DNA of 24,274 bases from a virus, in IMG/VR virus record IMGVR_UViG_3300009128_000125, positions 1-24,274 of that record; one strand, written 5' to 3'. How positions within the stretch are numbered: position 1 is the stretch's first letter; each line of letters begins with the position of its first letter. A program made the position numbers and the translations under genes. Below the pieces are notes generated by a model. The model searched no databases. It had not been told where the DNA came from and worked only from the letters and a program-made list of their open reading frames with translations. Positions 12,284 through 21,800 of this stretch are shown here, one piece after another.

Positions 12284-14443
12284 ATGAAAACAAATCCAAC
12301 AAAGAGCACACAGTTTGAAGGTGTCGATGAAAGGTACCTAGCCAAACATTCTAAAGCAGGTAAAATAAAGAACCTTAAGGTTGATCCAGAAGGTTTAGGA
12401 CTGTCTAATGAATGTGGTTGGGAACCGTTACATTACCGCCAGCTTAATCCGACCGGGCTACTAAACTATACACAGGTCTTAAACATGGAATTCAAACCAT
12501 GTCGTGCATTATCAGTATGGGCTAGGCATGATGGAGCTGAGGTTTATTATCTTAAAGAGGCTGATGGTGTTCTGAACTATGCAATGGGGAATAGCACATC
12601 ACTATCTGTTGCACATTATGATCATGTAACGTTATCTTCAGGAAGACATGAGCCAAAACCAAATGAGATAGGCACACAGTTTATTCCTTATGGACGATTT
12701 AATCTAATTATAAATGGATATGATGAGCCGTTCATGTTCTTCGGGCGTGGATATGTCAGACCCTTTGGATTCAGACTACCAACACCTACACCTTCTGTTA
12801 TGGACGTTGAACCAGATTATTATTCAAATGCATCAGCAACAACAGATGATAAGACATGCATTCATTTCAGTGAAAAAGGAACCAAAGGCCTAGGCAATTC
12901 AGCAGTTGGTGATGCTAATACATATAGATACAAGATGAGCTTTATCACTGATACAGGTAGTGAGAGCCCCTTGTCTGATGCAGCTGTCGTTAATTGGACA
13001 ATAACGGCAGGTAATGAAGGGCGTTATGGTGTAATGCTCAATGATGTACCAACCGGTCCAAAAGGAACAGTAGCACGTAGAATATATAGGACACCTAATC
13101 TAGAAGATGGACAGGTTTCAGGTAAAGGTGTATTTTATTTTGTCAAACAAATAGATGATAATATTACAAAGCAATGGACTGATATTATTAGTGATTCACA
13201 TCTTACAATAGAGGCACCGTCAATTGCTGATAGTGTTATTTTAGGTCATGGACATAATGTTGGAACTGAATGGGATAACAGGCTTTGGATCGCTAAAGGT
13301 AACAAGGTATTATATTCAGACAAGAATAAACCAGAACAATTCGGAGCATTTAACTATTTTGATATGGGCATACAGAATGGTGGGCATGTTACAGCTATAG
13401 TTCCTTATTATTCCTCCCTCATAGTCTTCAGAGAGAACAGCATCTCAATGATTAGACCTACAACAGAAGGCTATACAATTGGGCAAATATCAGGAAACAT
13501 TGGAACATCAGCAACAAACACAATCAAGGTTGTACCAAATGTAGGTGTAATGTTCCTAACAAAGAAAGGATTATATAACCTATCAGGCGGCCTTCAAGGT
13601 GGAAGCCAGGTTTCCATACAGGCAATAACAACGGATGTAACAGAGACAATCCAGCGTATCTCTGCCAATGCTCTACCTAGGGCCACGGCCACATATAGTT
13701 CAAAGGAACAAGAATATTGGTGTCATTTCCCCATCGACGGAGATACTGAGAATAGTATGGGAATTGTTCTTCACACTCAAACAGGACAATATTCTTTAAG
13801 ATACACAGACAATAGAAAAGATATGAAATTTACGCAGTTGGACACTGATCCTGAAGGTTGGATTATTATTGGAACTATACCTCGAGAGACTACAGGATCA
13901 GCTATACCAGAAAATCAGATATGGAAGAATGTAGGGCTACAGGTATGGTCAGCAATAAATATGAAAGGATATATTTATCAGGATGCTAAGGCTGGATTTG
14001 AATCACCACACTATGAATATCAGATTATAGAAGGTGATACAAGGGAGGAAGCATTATATGAATCAGTCTGGATGCACCTAGGAATAAATCAGAAGATCAG
14101 GGTGTCCTCTATAGAGGTTGATATTATCACACAAGGAAACAATCAGATCAATTTTGAATATGGTATTGATGAAACAGATGATTGGAATACAACTAAATCT
14201 GTGCAACAACAGGTACCAGACCGTAACAATGATGTTACATATGGTGTTACGGGGACAACGCAAACAGATGATGCTATTATAAACACATCAGACTATGGAG
14301 ACAATCGTTACACCAGGTTACGGTTTGATGTTTCAACAAGACAGGTCAGATCATTTAGGTTTAGATTAAAGAGCACATCAGTGTTTCATGTGGTATCATA
14401 CAATTTACATATGAATCCTGGACAACGAAGGACAGTGGTATGA
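12284..14443 (+). CDS. Tail nozzle protein (beta-propeller type)
   Basis: This 719-residue protein likely forms the lower part of the short tail, as T7 gp12 and P22 gp10 do. The central region has repeated beta-propeller-like strands with NRLWIAKGNKVLYSDKNKPE (about 330-350), VTAIVPYYSSLIVFRENSIS and GVMFLTKKGLYNLSGG, patterns common in these nozzle proteins. Residues about 215-300 (YRYKMSFITDTGSESPLSDA ... RRIYRT) look like an inserted fibronectin/Ig-like domain. The C-terminal part is beta-rich. The start is one base after the adaptor stop. The last codon overlaps the next gene in an ATGA. Three CCGTAAC-type motifs occur at 14221-14323, near its end. Confidence 0.8.
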   Translation: MKTNPTKSTQFEGVDERYLAKHSKAGKIKNLKVDPEGLGLSNECGWEPLHYRQLNPTGLLNYTQVLNMEFKPCRALSVWARHDGAEVYYLKEADGVLNYAMGNSTSLSVAHYDHVTLSSGRHEPKPNEIGTQFIPYGRFNLIINGYDEPFMFFGRGYVRPFGFRLPTPTPSVMDVEPDYYSNASATTDDKTCIHFSEKGTKGLGNSAVGDANTYRYKMSFITDTGSESPLSDAAVVNWTITAGNEGRYGVMLNDVPTGPKGTVARRIYRTPNLEDGQVSGKGVFYFVKQIDDNITKQWTDIISDSHLTIEAPSIADSVILGHGHNVGTEWDNRLWIAKGNKVLYSDKNKPEQFGAFNYFDMGIQNGGHVTAIVPYYSSLIVFRENSISMIRPTTEGYTIGQISGNIGTSATNTIKVVPNVGVMFLTKKGLYNLSGGLQGGSQVSIQAITTDVTETIQRISANALPRATATYSSKEQEYWCHFPIDGDTENSMGIVLHTQTGQYSLRYTDNRKDMKFTQLDTDPEGWIIIGTIPRETTGSAIPENQIWKNVGLQVWSAINMKGYIYQDAKAGFESPHYEYQIIEGDTREEALYESVWMHLGINQKIRVSSIEVDIITQGNNQINFEYGIDETDDWNTTKSVQQQVPDRNNDVTYGVTGTTQTDDAIINTSDYGDNRYTRLRFDVSTRQVRSFRFRLKSTSVFHVVSYNLHMNPGQRRTVV

Positions 14444-15156
14444 GAACATACGAAAAGAAATCAATAGAAGAGAATAACATTGCCAAAGCGTCTGATATAA
14501 ATACTAAGACAAGCAACTATTATTCTCAGTTAAATGGAACACTAGGACAAAACAATCTACCTTTAGACAGTGTTGATATAACACACCTAGACAATCCAAC
14601 ACGTACAGCATTAACAACACAAACTAATACTGTGATGCCAACCCAAGCGTTTTATGTAACAGAAGGTTGTTTGCCAGGAACGAAAACAAATGGCGTTATG
14701 GATCCTAGAACAACATACGAATATGATGATACTGATTTTGTTGTTGGTTGGATCTCTTTATTACCAAGATTAGGAACAGCAGATGGTGTCTATTTATCTT
14801 TTCAGTCACAAGCAGGAATGCTTAAAGGAAATGCAACAATAGACATTGGAAGGTTATTAGGGACTGAATATTCTGTAGATGGACAAGGAAACGTAACGTT
14901 TAATCCTATAGGTGAAGAATGGAGATTACAAATAGGTGTCTTCGTTAATAATGTTTTGGTTGCAGAGACCGATAACATTCCATCACGAAGAGGAACAATA
15001 TGTCTTCCATATTCTATTCCAATAGACGCTGTGTGGTGTGAGGTTGAGATAAAATTCAAAGCAACTAAGCAGGTACATACCCTGATGCCCAATGTTATAG
15101 CGCCTGGTGTGTCTGTGTATTCATCAGAGCTATGGTGTAGGAATCAATATAGGTAA
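14440..15156 (+). CDS. Virion appendage protein 1 (related to the next two)
   Basis: This 238-residue protein opens with a helical segment (NIAKASDINTKTSNYYSQLN) of the 'start at an element, N, aromatic' type common at the N-termini of phage fibre and appendage subunits that dock on the tail. The rest is beta-rich, ending in SSELWCRNQYR. Two later genes have comparable N-terminal patterns and size, so they seem to be tandem diverged paralogues. I infer a tail or head appendage, possibly host-recognition related. No enzymatic motif is visible. It starts inside the nozzle gene's stop (ATGA), so translation is coupled. Confidence 0.6.
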   Translation: MRTYEKKSIEENNIAKASDINTKTSNYYSQLNGTLGQNNLPLDSVDITHLDNPTRTALTTQTNTVMPTQAFYVTEGCLPGTKTNGVMDPRTTYEYDDTDFVVGWISLLPRLGTADGVYLSFQSQAGMLKGNATIDIGRLLGTEYSVDGQGNVTFNPIGEEWRLQIGVFVNNVLVAETDNIPSRRGTICLPYSIPIDAVWCEVEIKFKATKQVHTLMPNVIAPGVSVYSSELWCRNQYR

Positions 15157-15162
15157 AACATA

Positions 15163-15813
15163 ATGACAACATTAGAGAACAATAGAAAGGAACCTGGGGA
15201 CAGGATCAATGACACAGAGCTAAATCAGATATTTACTGATGTGGTGACTATGTCGGCAACTATAGACAAAGACAACACAGGTAGGGAATGGGTATCCCGA
15301 AAACACATTGATTGGGGCAGTAGTCCATGTCATCCAAGCACATGGAAATTATTTAATACATCAAACGTATGGACAACATCTAGTGAAACACCATCTGTCC
15401 CAAATCTTGGTGTTCCTTGGTATATAGTTACAAACAAAACAATGAGAGAAGGTGATGTTTTTAGGATAACATACAGTCAAATGGTTGAAATGCTAGATGT
15501 AACGGCAGGATTCTTACCTGAGAGCCAGGCATATTTTCAGTTCTTTTATCAGTATGATGATGGTGCAGGTTTGATAGATGAAGCAATGAGCTGTGTCTAT
15601 GGATTTAACGGTTGCATTAATGCTGATCCGACGGTGCCACCAGGCTCACAACATAGACTACAATACTATAGACACCAAATGTCACACCTATACATTAATC
15701 CTGTAGAAGGACGTAATGTATATGCTATCTATGTTAAAGCCTGGGTGGAAAATGCAAACCACACACTACATTTAAAAGAATCAGATTTCAATATCATTGA
15801 GGTGAAAGGATGA
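15163..15813 (+). CDS. Virion appendage protein 2
   Basis: This 216-residue protein starts with KEPGDRINDTELNQIFTDVV, the commonest form of the fibre N-terminal docking motif (G-D-x-I-N-x-x-E-L-N). A beta-rich body follows, with several aromatic and Cys residues (SPCHPSTW, SCVYGFNGC) and an ending of ESDFNIIEVKG similar in type to the SQIEVFYK end of the next protein. It is probably a trimeric or small beta-sandwich decoration of the tail or capsid. The ribosome site is weak (TAGG, with AAAACATA spacing). It overlaps the next gene by four bases (ATGA), so stoichiometry is likely linked. Confidence 0.6.
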   Translation: MTTLENNRKEPGDRINDTELNQIFTDVVTMSATIDKDNTGREWVSRKHIDWGSSPCHPSTWKLFNTSNVWTTSSETPSVPNLGVPWYIVTNKTMREGDVFRITYSQMVEMLDVTAGFLPESQAYFQFFYQYDDGAGLIDEAMSCVYGFNGCINADPTVPPGSQHRLQYYRHQMSHLYINPVEGRNVYAIYVKAWVENANHTLHLKESDFNIIEVKG

Positions 15814-16508
15814 GCTTTACACAACAACATGTATTTGTAGCAGGAGATACACTAAATGCATCAGAGCTTGATATAAACTATAAAGAACTGAAACATTATG
15901 TTAATGGTTCCAATGTTGCTGCTGACCTAGCTGCTGATAGTGTAGGTACAAATGAAATAGTAAAAGGTGAATATCTTTCAGTTGTTTCAGATCATCTATT
16001 CACTATAGGTGATATGCACACTAATTATGTGAATATAGATGTTAATAATAGAGACTATTTCACATATCATTATAAAGCAGTAGATGCATTAGACAATATT
16101 CAGACAATATCTATTCCTGGAACTGGTAAAGAATTCTATTTAGAAAAAGATGCTGATGTTCTTTATGAGGCATATATTCATACACAAATATATGCCAACT
16201 ATTCTGCTGCAGTCATGGGATCAGCATCAACTGAATACAGTGCATTTTATGTATATGTTAATGGTACCAGGCAGGATAGCACAGTCTGTTATGGATTCTC
16301 AGAAAATTATACCGGTGGTTTTGTTAATCCAGATCCTGGTATCGCTGGTGTTAGCGGTGATATGTTAGTTCAGAGATCAATTGTAATGTCTTTTCTGGCA
16401 TGGAACCTTAAGGAAGGAATGAACAAGATAGAGGTAAGAGGACATATTAGATCTGATAAGGGACGCGCTAGTGCTAGGACCAGCCAGATAGAGGTATTTT
16501 ATAAATGA
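15810..16508 (+). CDS. Virion appendage protein 3
   Basis: This 232-residue protein begins with FVAGDTLNASELDINYKELK, again the G-D-x-L-N-A-S-E-L-N-type docking motif. It continues with an Ala/Asp-rich linker (NVAADLAADSVGTNEIVKGE) common just before the shaft in short phage fibres. The C-terminal 130 residues are beta-rich, with FYVYVNGTRQDSTV and a closing SQIEVFYK. It is the clearest fibre-like member of the three. Its ATG lies within the previous gene's stop. It carries no depolymerase motif that I can recognise, so adsorption or structural decoration is the likely role. Confidence 0.65.
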   Translation: MSFTQQHVFVAGDTLNASELDINYKELKHYVNGSNVAADLAADSVGTNEIVKGEYLSVVSDHLFTIGDMHTNYVNIDVNNRDYFTYHYKAVDALDNIQTISIPGTGKEFYLEKDADVLYEAYIHTQIYANYSAAVMGSASTEYSAFYVYVNGTRQDSTVCYGFSENYTGGFVNPDPGIAGVSGDMLVQRSIVMSFLAWNLKEGMNKIEVRGHIRSDKGRASARTSQIEVFYK

Positions 16509-16529
16509 ATAATAATGAGAGGAAACATA

Positions 16530-17225
16530 ATGGGAACAGGTAAAACATTAGGCTCTTTAGCTGGAGGACCAATTGGCGCTGTAGCTGGCACTGTCGGTGA
16601 CACAGTAGGAGGAGGAATAAAAACAGGATTGGCTGCATTAGCAGGTAGTGCTGGTGATTTTAAGAAAACAGAATTAGAAGCCCACATACGAAAGCGCGCT
16701 GCAGAACTACAAAGAAAGAAAGAGATGAACCTATTAGGCTTAACAGATGCTGAAAGGACATTGCTTTCTAGGGATGCTAATCTTGCACAACAAGCAGAAA
16801 GAACTAAACTAATGAATCTTCAGGATCAGGCTTTAGCCAATTTTGGAGGAACAGGTAGTGCTCAGTCTCTATTAGCTGGTCTTCAACAACAAGAAGCACA
16901 AGCAAGAGGACAACAACAGATTGCACATCAAATAGCAGTTAAGGATCTTGAAGCAGCAGCAGAACAAGAAGCACAGCTACAAGCTGATCTTCAATCCATT
17001 GCTGAATTGGAACAAGCAAGAGCTCAAGCCAAAGGCGAGGCAGTTCAAGCTGGTTTGTTAGGTGAGGCACAAAAAGAACAAGACAGAGATCTTATAACAG
17101 AGAATGCTGCATCTAAATTGACAACTGCATTACCTAATGCATCTGAGGAACAAATAAAGAAATGGAGCAGAATGCTCTCTGACAATCCTCAGATGATTGA
17201 TGCATTAACATCAGTATTGAAATAA
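16530..17225 (+). CDS. Internal virion protein 1 (small ejection protein)
   Basis: This 231-residue protein has a Gly/Ala-rich hydrophobic N-terminus (GTGKTLGSLAGGPIGAVAGT, then GGGIKTGLAALAGSAG) suited to membrane insertion, followed by a long Gln/Ala/Glu-rich helical region (about 60-200). This composition and its place first among three internal proteins match T7 gp14 or P22 gp7-like ejection proteins, which form an outer-membrane pore. The start at 16530 is preferred because AGAGGA (16518-16523) lies six bases before it; an in-frame ATG at 16515 overlaps that ribosome site and would add only five residues. The GKT near the start is not a P-loop, because the GxxxxGK context is absent. Confidence 0.7.
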   Translation: MGTGKTLGSLAGGPIGAVAGTVGDTVGGGIKTGLAALAGSAGDFKKTELEAHIRKRAAELQRKKEMNLLGLTDAERTLLSRDANLAQQAERTKLMNLQDQALANFGGTGSAQSLLAGLQQQEAQARGQQQIAHQIAVKDLEAAAEQEAQLQADLQSIAELEQARAQAKGEAVQAGLLGEAQKEQDRDLITENAASKLTTALPNASEEQIKKWSRMLSDNPQMIDALTSVLK

Positions 17226-17234
17226 GGGGAACAA

Positions 17235-18836
17235 ATGGCAGTATTAAAATCAAAACTAGTATCACAGGTTCCTAAGGGACAGACATTAAAAGCAGGTCTT
17301 ATATATTCTAAAATACATCATGATGGTGTTATGAAGAAATGGCATAGAGCTGTAGAAGATTCCTTGCTGTCTTATCAGCTTGATGTTAAGCGTTTTGACT
17401 ATGAGGCAGCATTATACAAAGAAGCAAGAAAGAACCTCAACAGACAAATAGCAACACAACAGAAATTAATTGATGACCTAACAACATCACAAACAAAAGG
17501 TAGAGCTGCCACTGCTAAATTCAATGCTCAACAAAAACAGTCTGCTGATAGGGCTAATGCCACTGCAGAGAATTCAAAGAGCTTAGCAATAGCACGATCT
17601 AAAAGCCAGGCAACTAGATCAAGAGCCAGAGCAGCAGAACCAGTATTCACACCTGATGATTTAGATGCAACAGTTAGAGGTCAGGTATCTAGGATTGCAA
17701 CTGGTTCAATACACAACAAATCACTGCCTACAGCTCAGTCTAAATTCGAGGCACTAGAAGAACAAAACACAGGTCACCCAGAAATGATAGGTAATATAAA
17801 TGCATCTGATGCATCTAACCTAGACCTGGCAAACAAGATTATCTCTACAAAAATGCAAGAGAAAGGAATTACAGAAGATCAAGCGCAGGCAGAGCTAATC
17901 CAAGAGCTAGGACCTGGTTCTAAATATGCTGCATCTATCAAGAGGGGAGCATCTAATTCTCAGACAACTAAAGGAGAAGCTGGTATCACCACAACAACAG
18001 CACCTATTCAGGACTATGGTGTTCAACGTGTTGGTGCTTCAACTGTGGCAGGACCTGATTTCAGAGCACAAATAAGAGATGCTAAAGCAAGATTAAAAGA
18101 AATAAAAAATCAAAAATTAAAAGCTCCAACATTACCAACTGCTCCAGATATTACTAGGTCAGCACAACGACAATATGGTGAGGTCTTTGGTGGTAAGGAT
18201 CCTAGAGCTATTGCTCCTGCTGGTGCTGTTGCTCCTCCACAATTATCACAATCATCTGATCTAATCACAGCCCTTGTCAGTAAATTTGGAGAACAAGGTG
18301 CTACACAGATTCTTGATCAGATGTCAAAAGGTCAAACACCCGACGTTGCCTCTGGTGCTACCGCAGCTGCTACGCCACCTATTACTATAGACCAACAGGC
18401 ACTAACCGACACAAGACAACCAGGGCCCACTAAACAACCTTCTGGTCTTATACCTAAGGCACCATATAAGAAAACAGACATTGATTACCACAATGAGGCA
18501 ATGATGACTGCAGCTGAAGATGGTGGAACGTGGTTAAGCACACCTGGCAAACTAGAGAGAACATTGGCAAACACAGAAGAAGGTGTCTTCATCAAACAAC
18601 TATGGGATAGGAACAAAGCCTCTAGCAAACCACAACCTTGGGAACGTATAGTTGAGAATCTAACTGTGCATTATAAAGAACCCAGACAACAGGAAAAAGC
18701 TTTAGGTCTAATCTTTGCATTAAAATTTCAGGATGATAAAAAGGTGTATGCTAAACCTAACACAAAAGAAACTAAAGCTACACAGGCAGATCCTGTTGAG
18801 CCAGAAGAACAAGATACAACTGCAATACAATTATAG
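17235..18836 (+). CDS. Internal virion protein 2 (mid-size ejection protein)
   Basis: This 533-residue, mostly helical protein is rich in Ala, Gln, Lys and Thr. The N-terminal part (about 25-140) is coiled coil, with SYQLDVKRFDYEAALYKEAR and repeated Arg/Ser/Ala (SKSQATRSRARAAE). A low-complexity middle follows, and a folded C-terminal piece (about 415-500, DIDYHNEAMMTAAEDGGTWL to LGLIFALKFQDD). The position between a pore-like small protein and a giant one matches T7 gp15, a partner in the DNA ejection channel. No catalytic motif is visible. AAGGGGA lies just before the ATG, one of the stronger ribosome sites in this window. Confidence 0.65.
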   Translation: MAVLKSKLVSQVPKGQTLKAGLIYSKIHHDGVMKKWHRAVEDSLLSYQLDVKRFDYEAALYKEARKNLNRQIATQQKLIDDLTTSQTKGRAATAKFNAQQKQSADRANATAENSKSLAIARSKSQATRSRARAAEPVFTPDDLDATVRGQVSRIATGSIHNKSLPTAQSKFEALEEQNTGHPEMIGNINASDASNLDLANKIISTKMQEKGITEDQAQAELIQELGPGSKYAASIKRGASNSQTTKGEAGITTTTAPIQDYGVQRVGASTVAGPDFRAQIRDAKARLKEIKNQKLKAPTLPTAPDITRSAQRQYGEVFGGKDPRAIAPAGAVAPPQLSQSSDLITALVSKFGEQGATQILDQMSKGQTPDVASGATAAATPPITIDQQALTDTRQPGPTKQPSGLIPKAPYKKTDIDYHNEAMMTAAEDGGTWLSTPGKLERTLANTEEGVFIKQLWDRNKASSKPQPWERIVENLTVHYKEPRQQEKALGLIFALKFQDDKKVYAKPNTKETKATQADPVEPEEQDTTAIQL

Positions 18837-18847
18837 GATAAGAATAT

Positions 18848-21800
18848 ATGGGCTGGATTGAAGCTATAGAAGAAGCAGAAAAGAAACAAACAACTGTTGA
18901 AGCACACCCTATTGAAAAACCTGTCGAAGATGAAGATGATTTGTTTATATCAAGGGTGTCTCAGCCTGATCCTAAAACAGTGGTGGAAGCAGAACAGCGT
19001 TTCATTGCTTCTGAATCTGTTGATCCATTTGGTGCATTTCAATTAGGAAAAAGAATTGATGCAGAGAAAAGAGCTGGTGCTATTGCAACACAAGCATTCA
19101 CACCTGGGGGGGAGCATCGTCCTATTCTTGATGTGACATTTCCTAGGCCTGAACCTAAGGAGCATTATGATCCTGCTAGTGCAATTGAAAGAGGCAAGCT
19201 CCCTTATTTTGATCCTGAGGCACCTAAGGAAGACCTATCAACAAGAAACATCTTAGATAAATTTAGTCCTCTTTCAGCTATTGCAGGTGTTGGAGAACTG
19301 ATTGGTGCAGCTTTACCTGATAAAATAGGAGAAGCATTTGGTGCGCAGGTCATTGCAGAATCACCGACTGGACACAAGGTTGTTGAATCAGTTACATCAC
19401 AAGCATTAAGAACATTAGCTTCTCCTGTTGCTGGATTAGCTGGCCTAACAGAGGCTTTTGTTTATGATCAAGATGTAGAAACTGCTGTTGCAAATAGAAT
19501 AGCAGGTGGTGAAACATTTATGTATGTCCTTCCTGATTTTGTTGATGTCATGCTTGAAGATGTTCCAATGTCTAACACTATAAAGAATCATACTAAAACA
19601 ACTGCAGGTATCATTGGCTTTGGTATTGATATGGTATTACCTATTGTACCAGGGGCAGGAGCAGCTCAAGGTATTTCAGTTGGTGTTAGGACTAATAAGG
19701 CTGTAACAGCACTAGGTGGAACAGCACAAGCTGGTATCAAAGCTGGTGTCAAAGCAGGAACCAAAGCAGCTGTAACAGGATTTGCTGATGATTTTGGTTA
19801 TAAGATATACAGAAACAAATTCAAGCCAGGTGTTGATCCTTATCAGTTAGATCCAGAGATCATTGCTAAATATGCTAATGATGCTGGGAACAAACAAAAG
19901 GTTGAAGACGCTTGGTCCTTTGCAAACTATGCATCAGAGAATGGTGCTACTGATGACACAATAGAACAATTATTTGCTGAATGGGAAAGCTCATTTAATG
20001 TTGGAATGCCATATGATGATTTTATTACTAGTAGTAGTAGTGTTGGTGTTGATGTAACAACACAAGGAATAAGAGAGCTAAAAAGAAATACAAGATCTAT
20101 TCTATCAGGTGCCATTGCAGAGATGTCATCAACAAAAGAATTAGACGATGTTATTGGTGATCTATTAACAGCACAGACTACATCACAAGATGAGCTACTG
20201 TTTGCTTTGCAACAACATAGCCATAAAATGTCCTCATCACAATTTCAAGATTTCCTAGATAAATTACCTGAAGATGCTAGGTTCCTTATTGATGAAGCTC
20301 TAACTGAAGGAACATCAATACCATCATTAGATAATCTGTCAGTGGCAGGAAAAGATGCAGTTGTCAAAAGCCTACTATATAAAAATGCTAATGATCTTAT
20401 CAGTCCTTCAACAGTAGCTCCTTCTGGTGGTTTCACTAGAATATCTTCAAAAGGTTATATACCTGATTCTTCAGTTCCAAAGCTACATACAAAGATGCAG
20501 GATAGTGTTGTTGGACGTATTTCAAAACGTGATGTTGGTCCTGACAATGTTGTTCGTGTTCATGAAGATGATTGGGCAGATATCAACGATCACCTCAATA
20601 TGATATATGATGAAGGTGTTGTTCCAAGATATGATAGACTACATGACAGAGAATTCACATTACAGGAATGGAACAAGATTGTTGATGATACAAATGATTG
20701 GTACGCTAGAGCTTTACCATCTTATAAGGGCATCAGCGATATAGGCCAGGAGCTCTCAGAGGTCTCTGAAGCAGGGGCTGTGGAGACAGAAAGGTATATT
20801 AACAAGGTGCTCACCACGAAGGTTCTGAGAGGTAGTGAGGTAGAGGTTAAAGCCAAGGCCGCTATTAGAAAATTAAAGGGACCAAAGGCATCTACAGTAG
20901 ATCCTTTTGTTGAAGAAACTGTTGCTGAAATTGGAGCCAGGCTTGCATCTATTGGTGATGATTTCAGGGTTCAGATAAAACAGGTAAGAGGAGAGGGGAT
21001 AAAAGACCTACCTAATGCTTGGGCTAATGTTATGACAAATAACTATACCAGACACCTTGATGAGATCATAAAGGCAGAGAAGACATCTCCAGGCATTGCC
21101 TCCATGGTTGATTTAGAAGCGAATTTAATGTTGGCCAAGGGAGGAGAACTAGCAGAAACACCAGAAGAAATCATCAAGGCAACAGGTGCTAGATTATCTG
21201 ATGATGACATTAAAGATATAAAGACTATAGCGACTAGTCAGATGTTTGATGATTTTATCGGAAGGCTTTATGGTGGCTATGATAAAATAGAAGATGCAAT
21301 GCAAACATCTTCAGGCATCACACATATTGACGGAGCATTATTAGACCACCAACAAACAAAGGTGATGGTGTCTGCATTGGTTAAACACAGTCTTATAAAA
21401 CCATTGAAAGAAAGGTTTGTTCAGCTTGTCAATGAAGGTAATAGTCTTGCAGCTCTTCAGTCTTTATTTGATGCACATGTTTTGGTAGATGGAAGACCTA
21501 TCGGACAGTTCATCAGATCACAAGATGATTTTGCAAGACTGTTAGGAAAAGAAGCTGATGGTTTAACTAGGACAGAACAATACATATATACTATGGGAGC
21601 AGAAGAGGCACCAATATTTACAGTTGGCAATCATATGGATGTCTTATCTTCTCAGTATATTGGACGTAGGCAACAAGGCATCATTGCTGATATAACAAGA
21701 GATTTGTCTAATTCATACCCAGAACTATTTCCATCATCAAGACAAATTCAAGAAAGGGCAGCACAGTTTGCCACTGATCTAAATATTCGTGATATTGCAG

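Noticed and set aside
16515-16529. Upstream ATG as the start of internal virion protein 1
   Set aside because: It overlaps the ribosome site AGAGGA that serves the ATG at 16530 and has no ribosome site of its own.
16537-16547. GKT near the start of internal virion protein 1 as a nucleotide-binding loop
   Set aside because: The full GxxxxGK[ST] pattern and following strand/helix are absent; the region is Gly/Ala-rich and membrane-prone.
19106-19112. Run of seven G in the giant gene as a frameshift site or sequencing error
   Set aside because: The frame is open across it and continues for over 1600 codons with consistent protein character.
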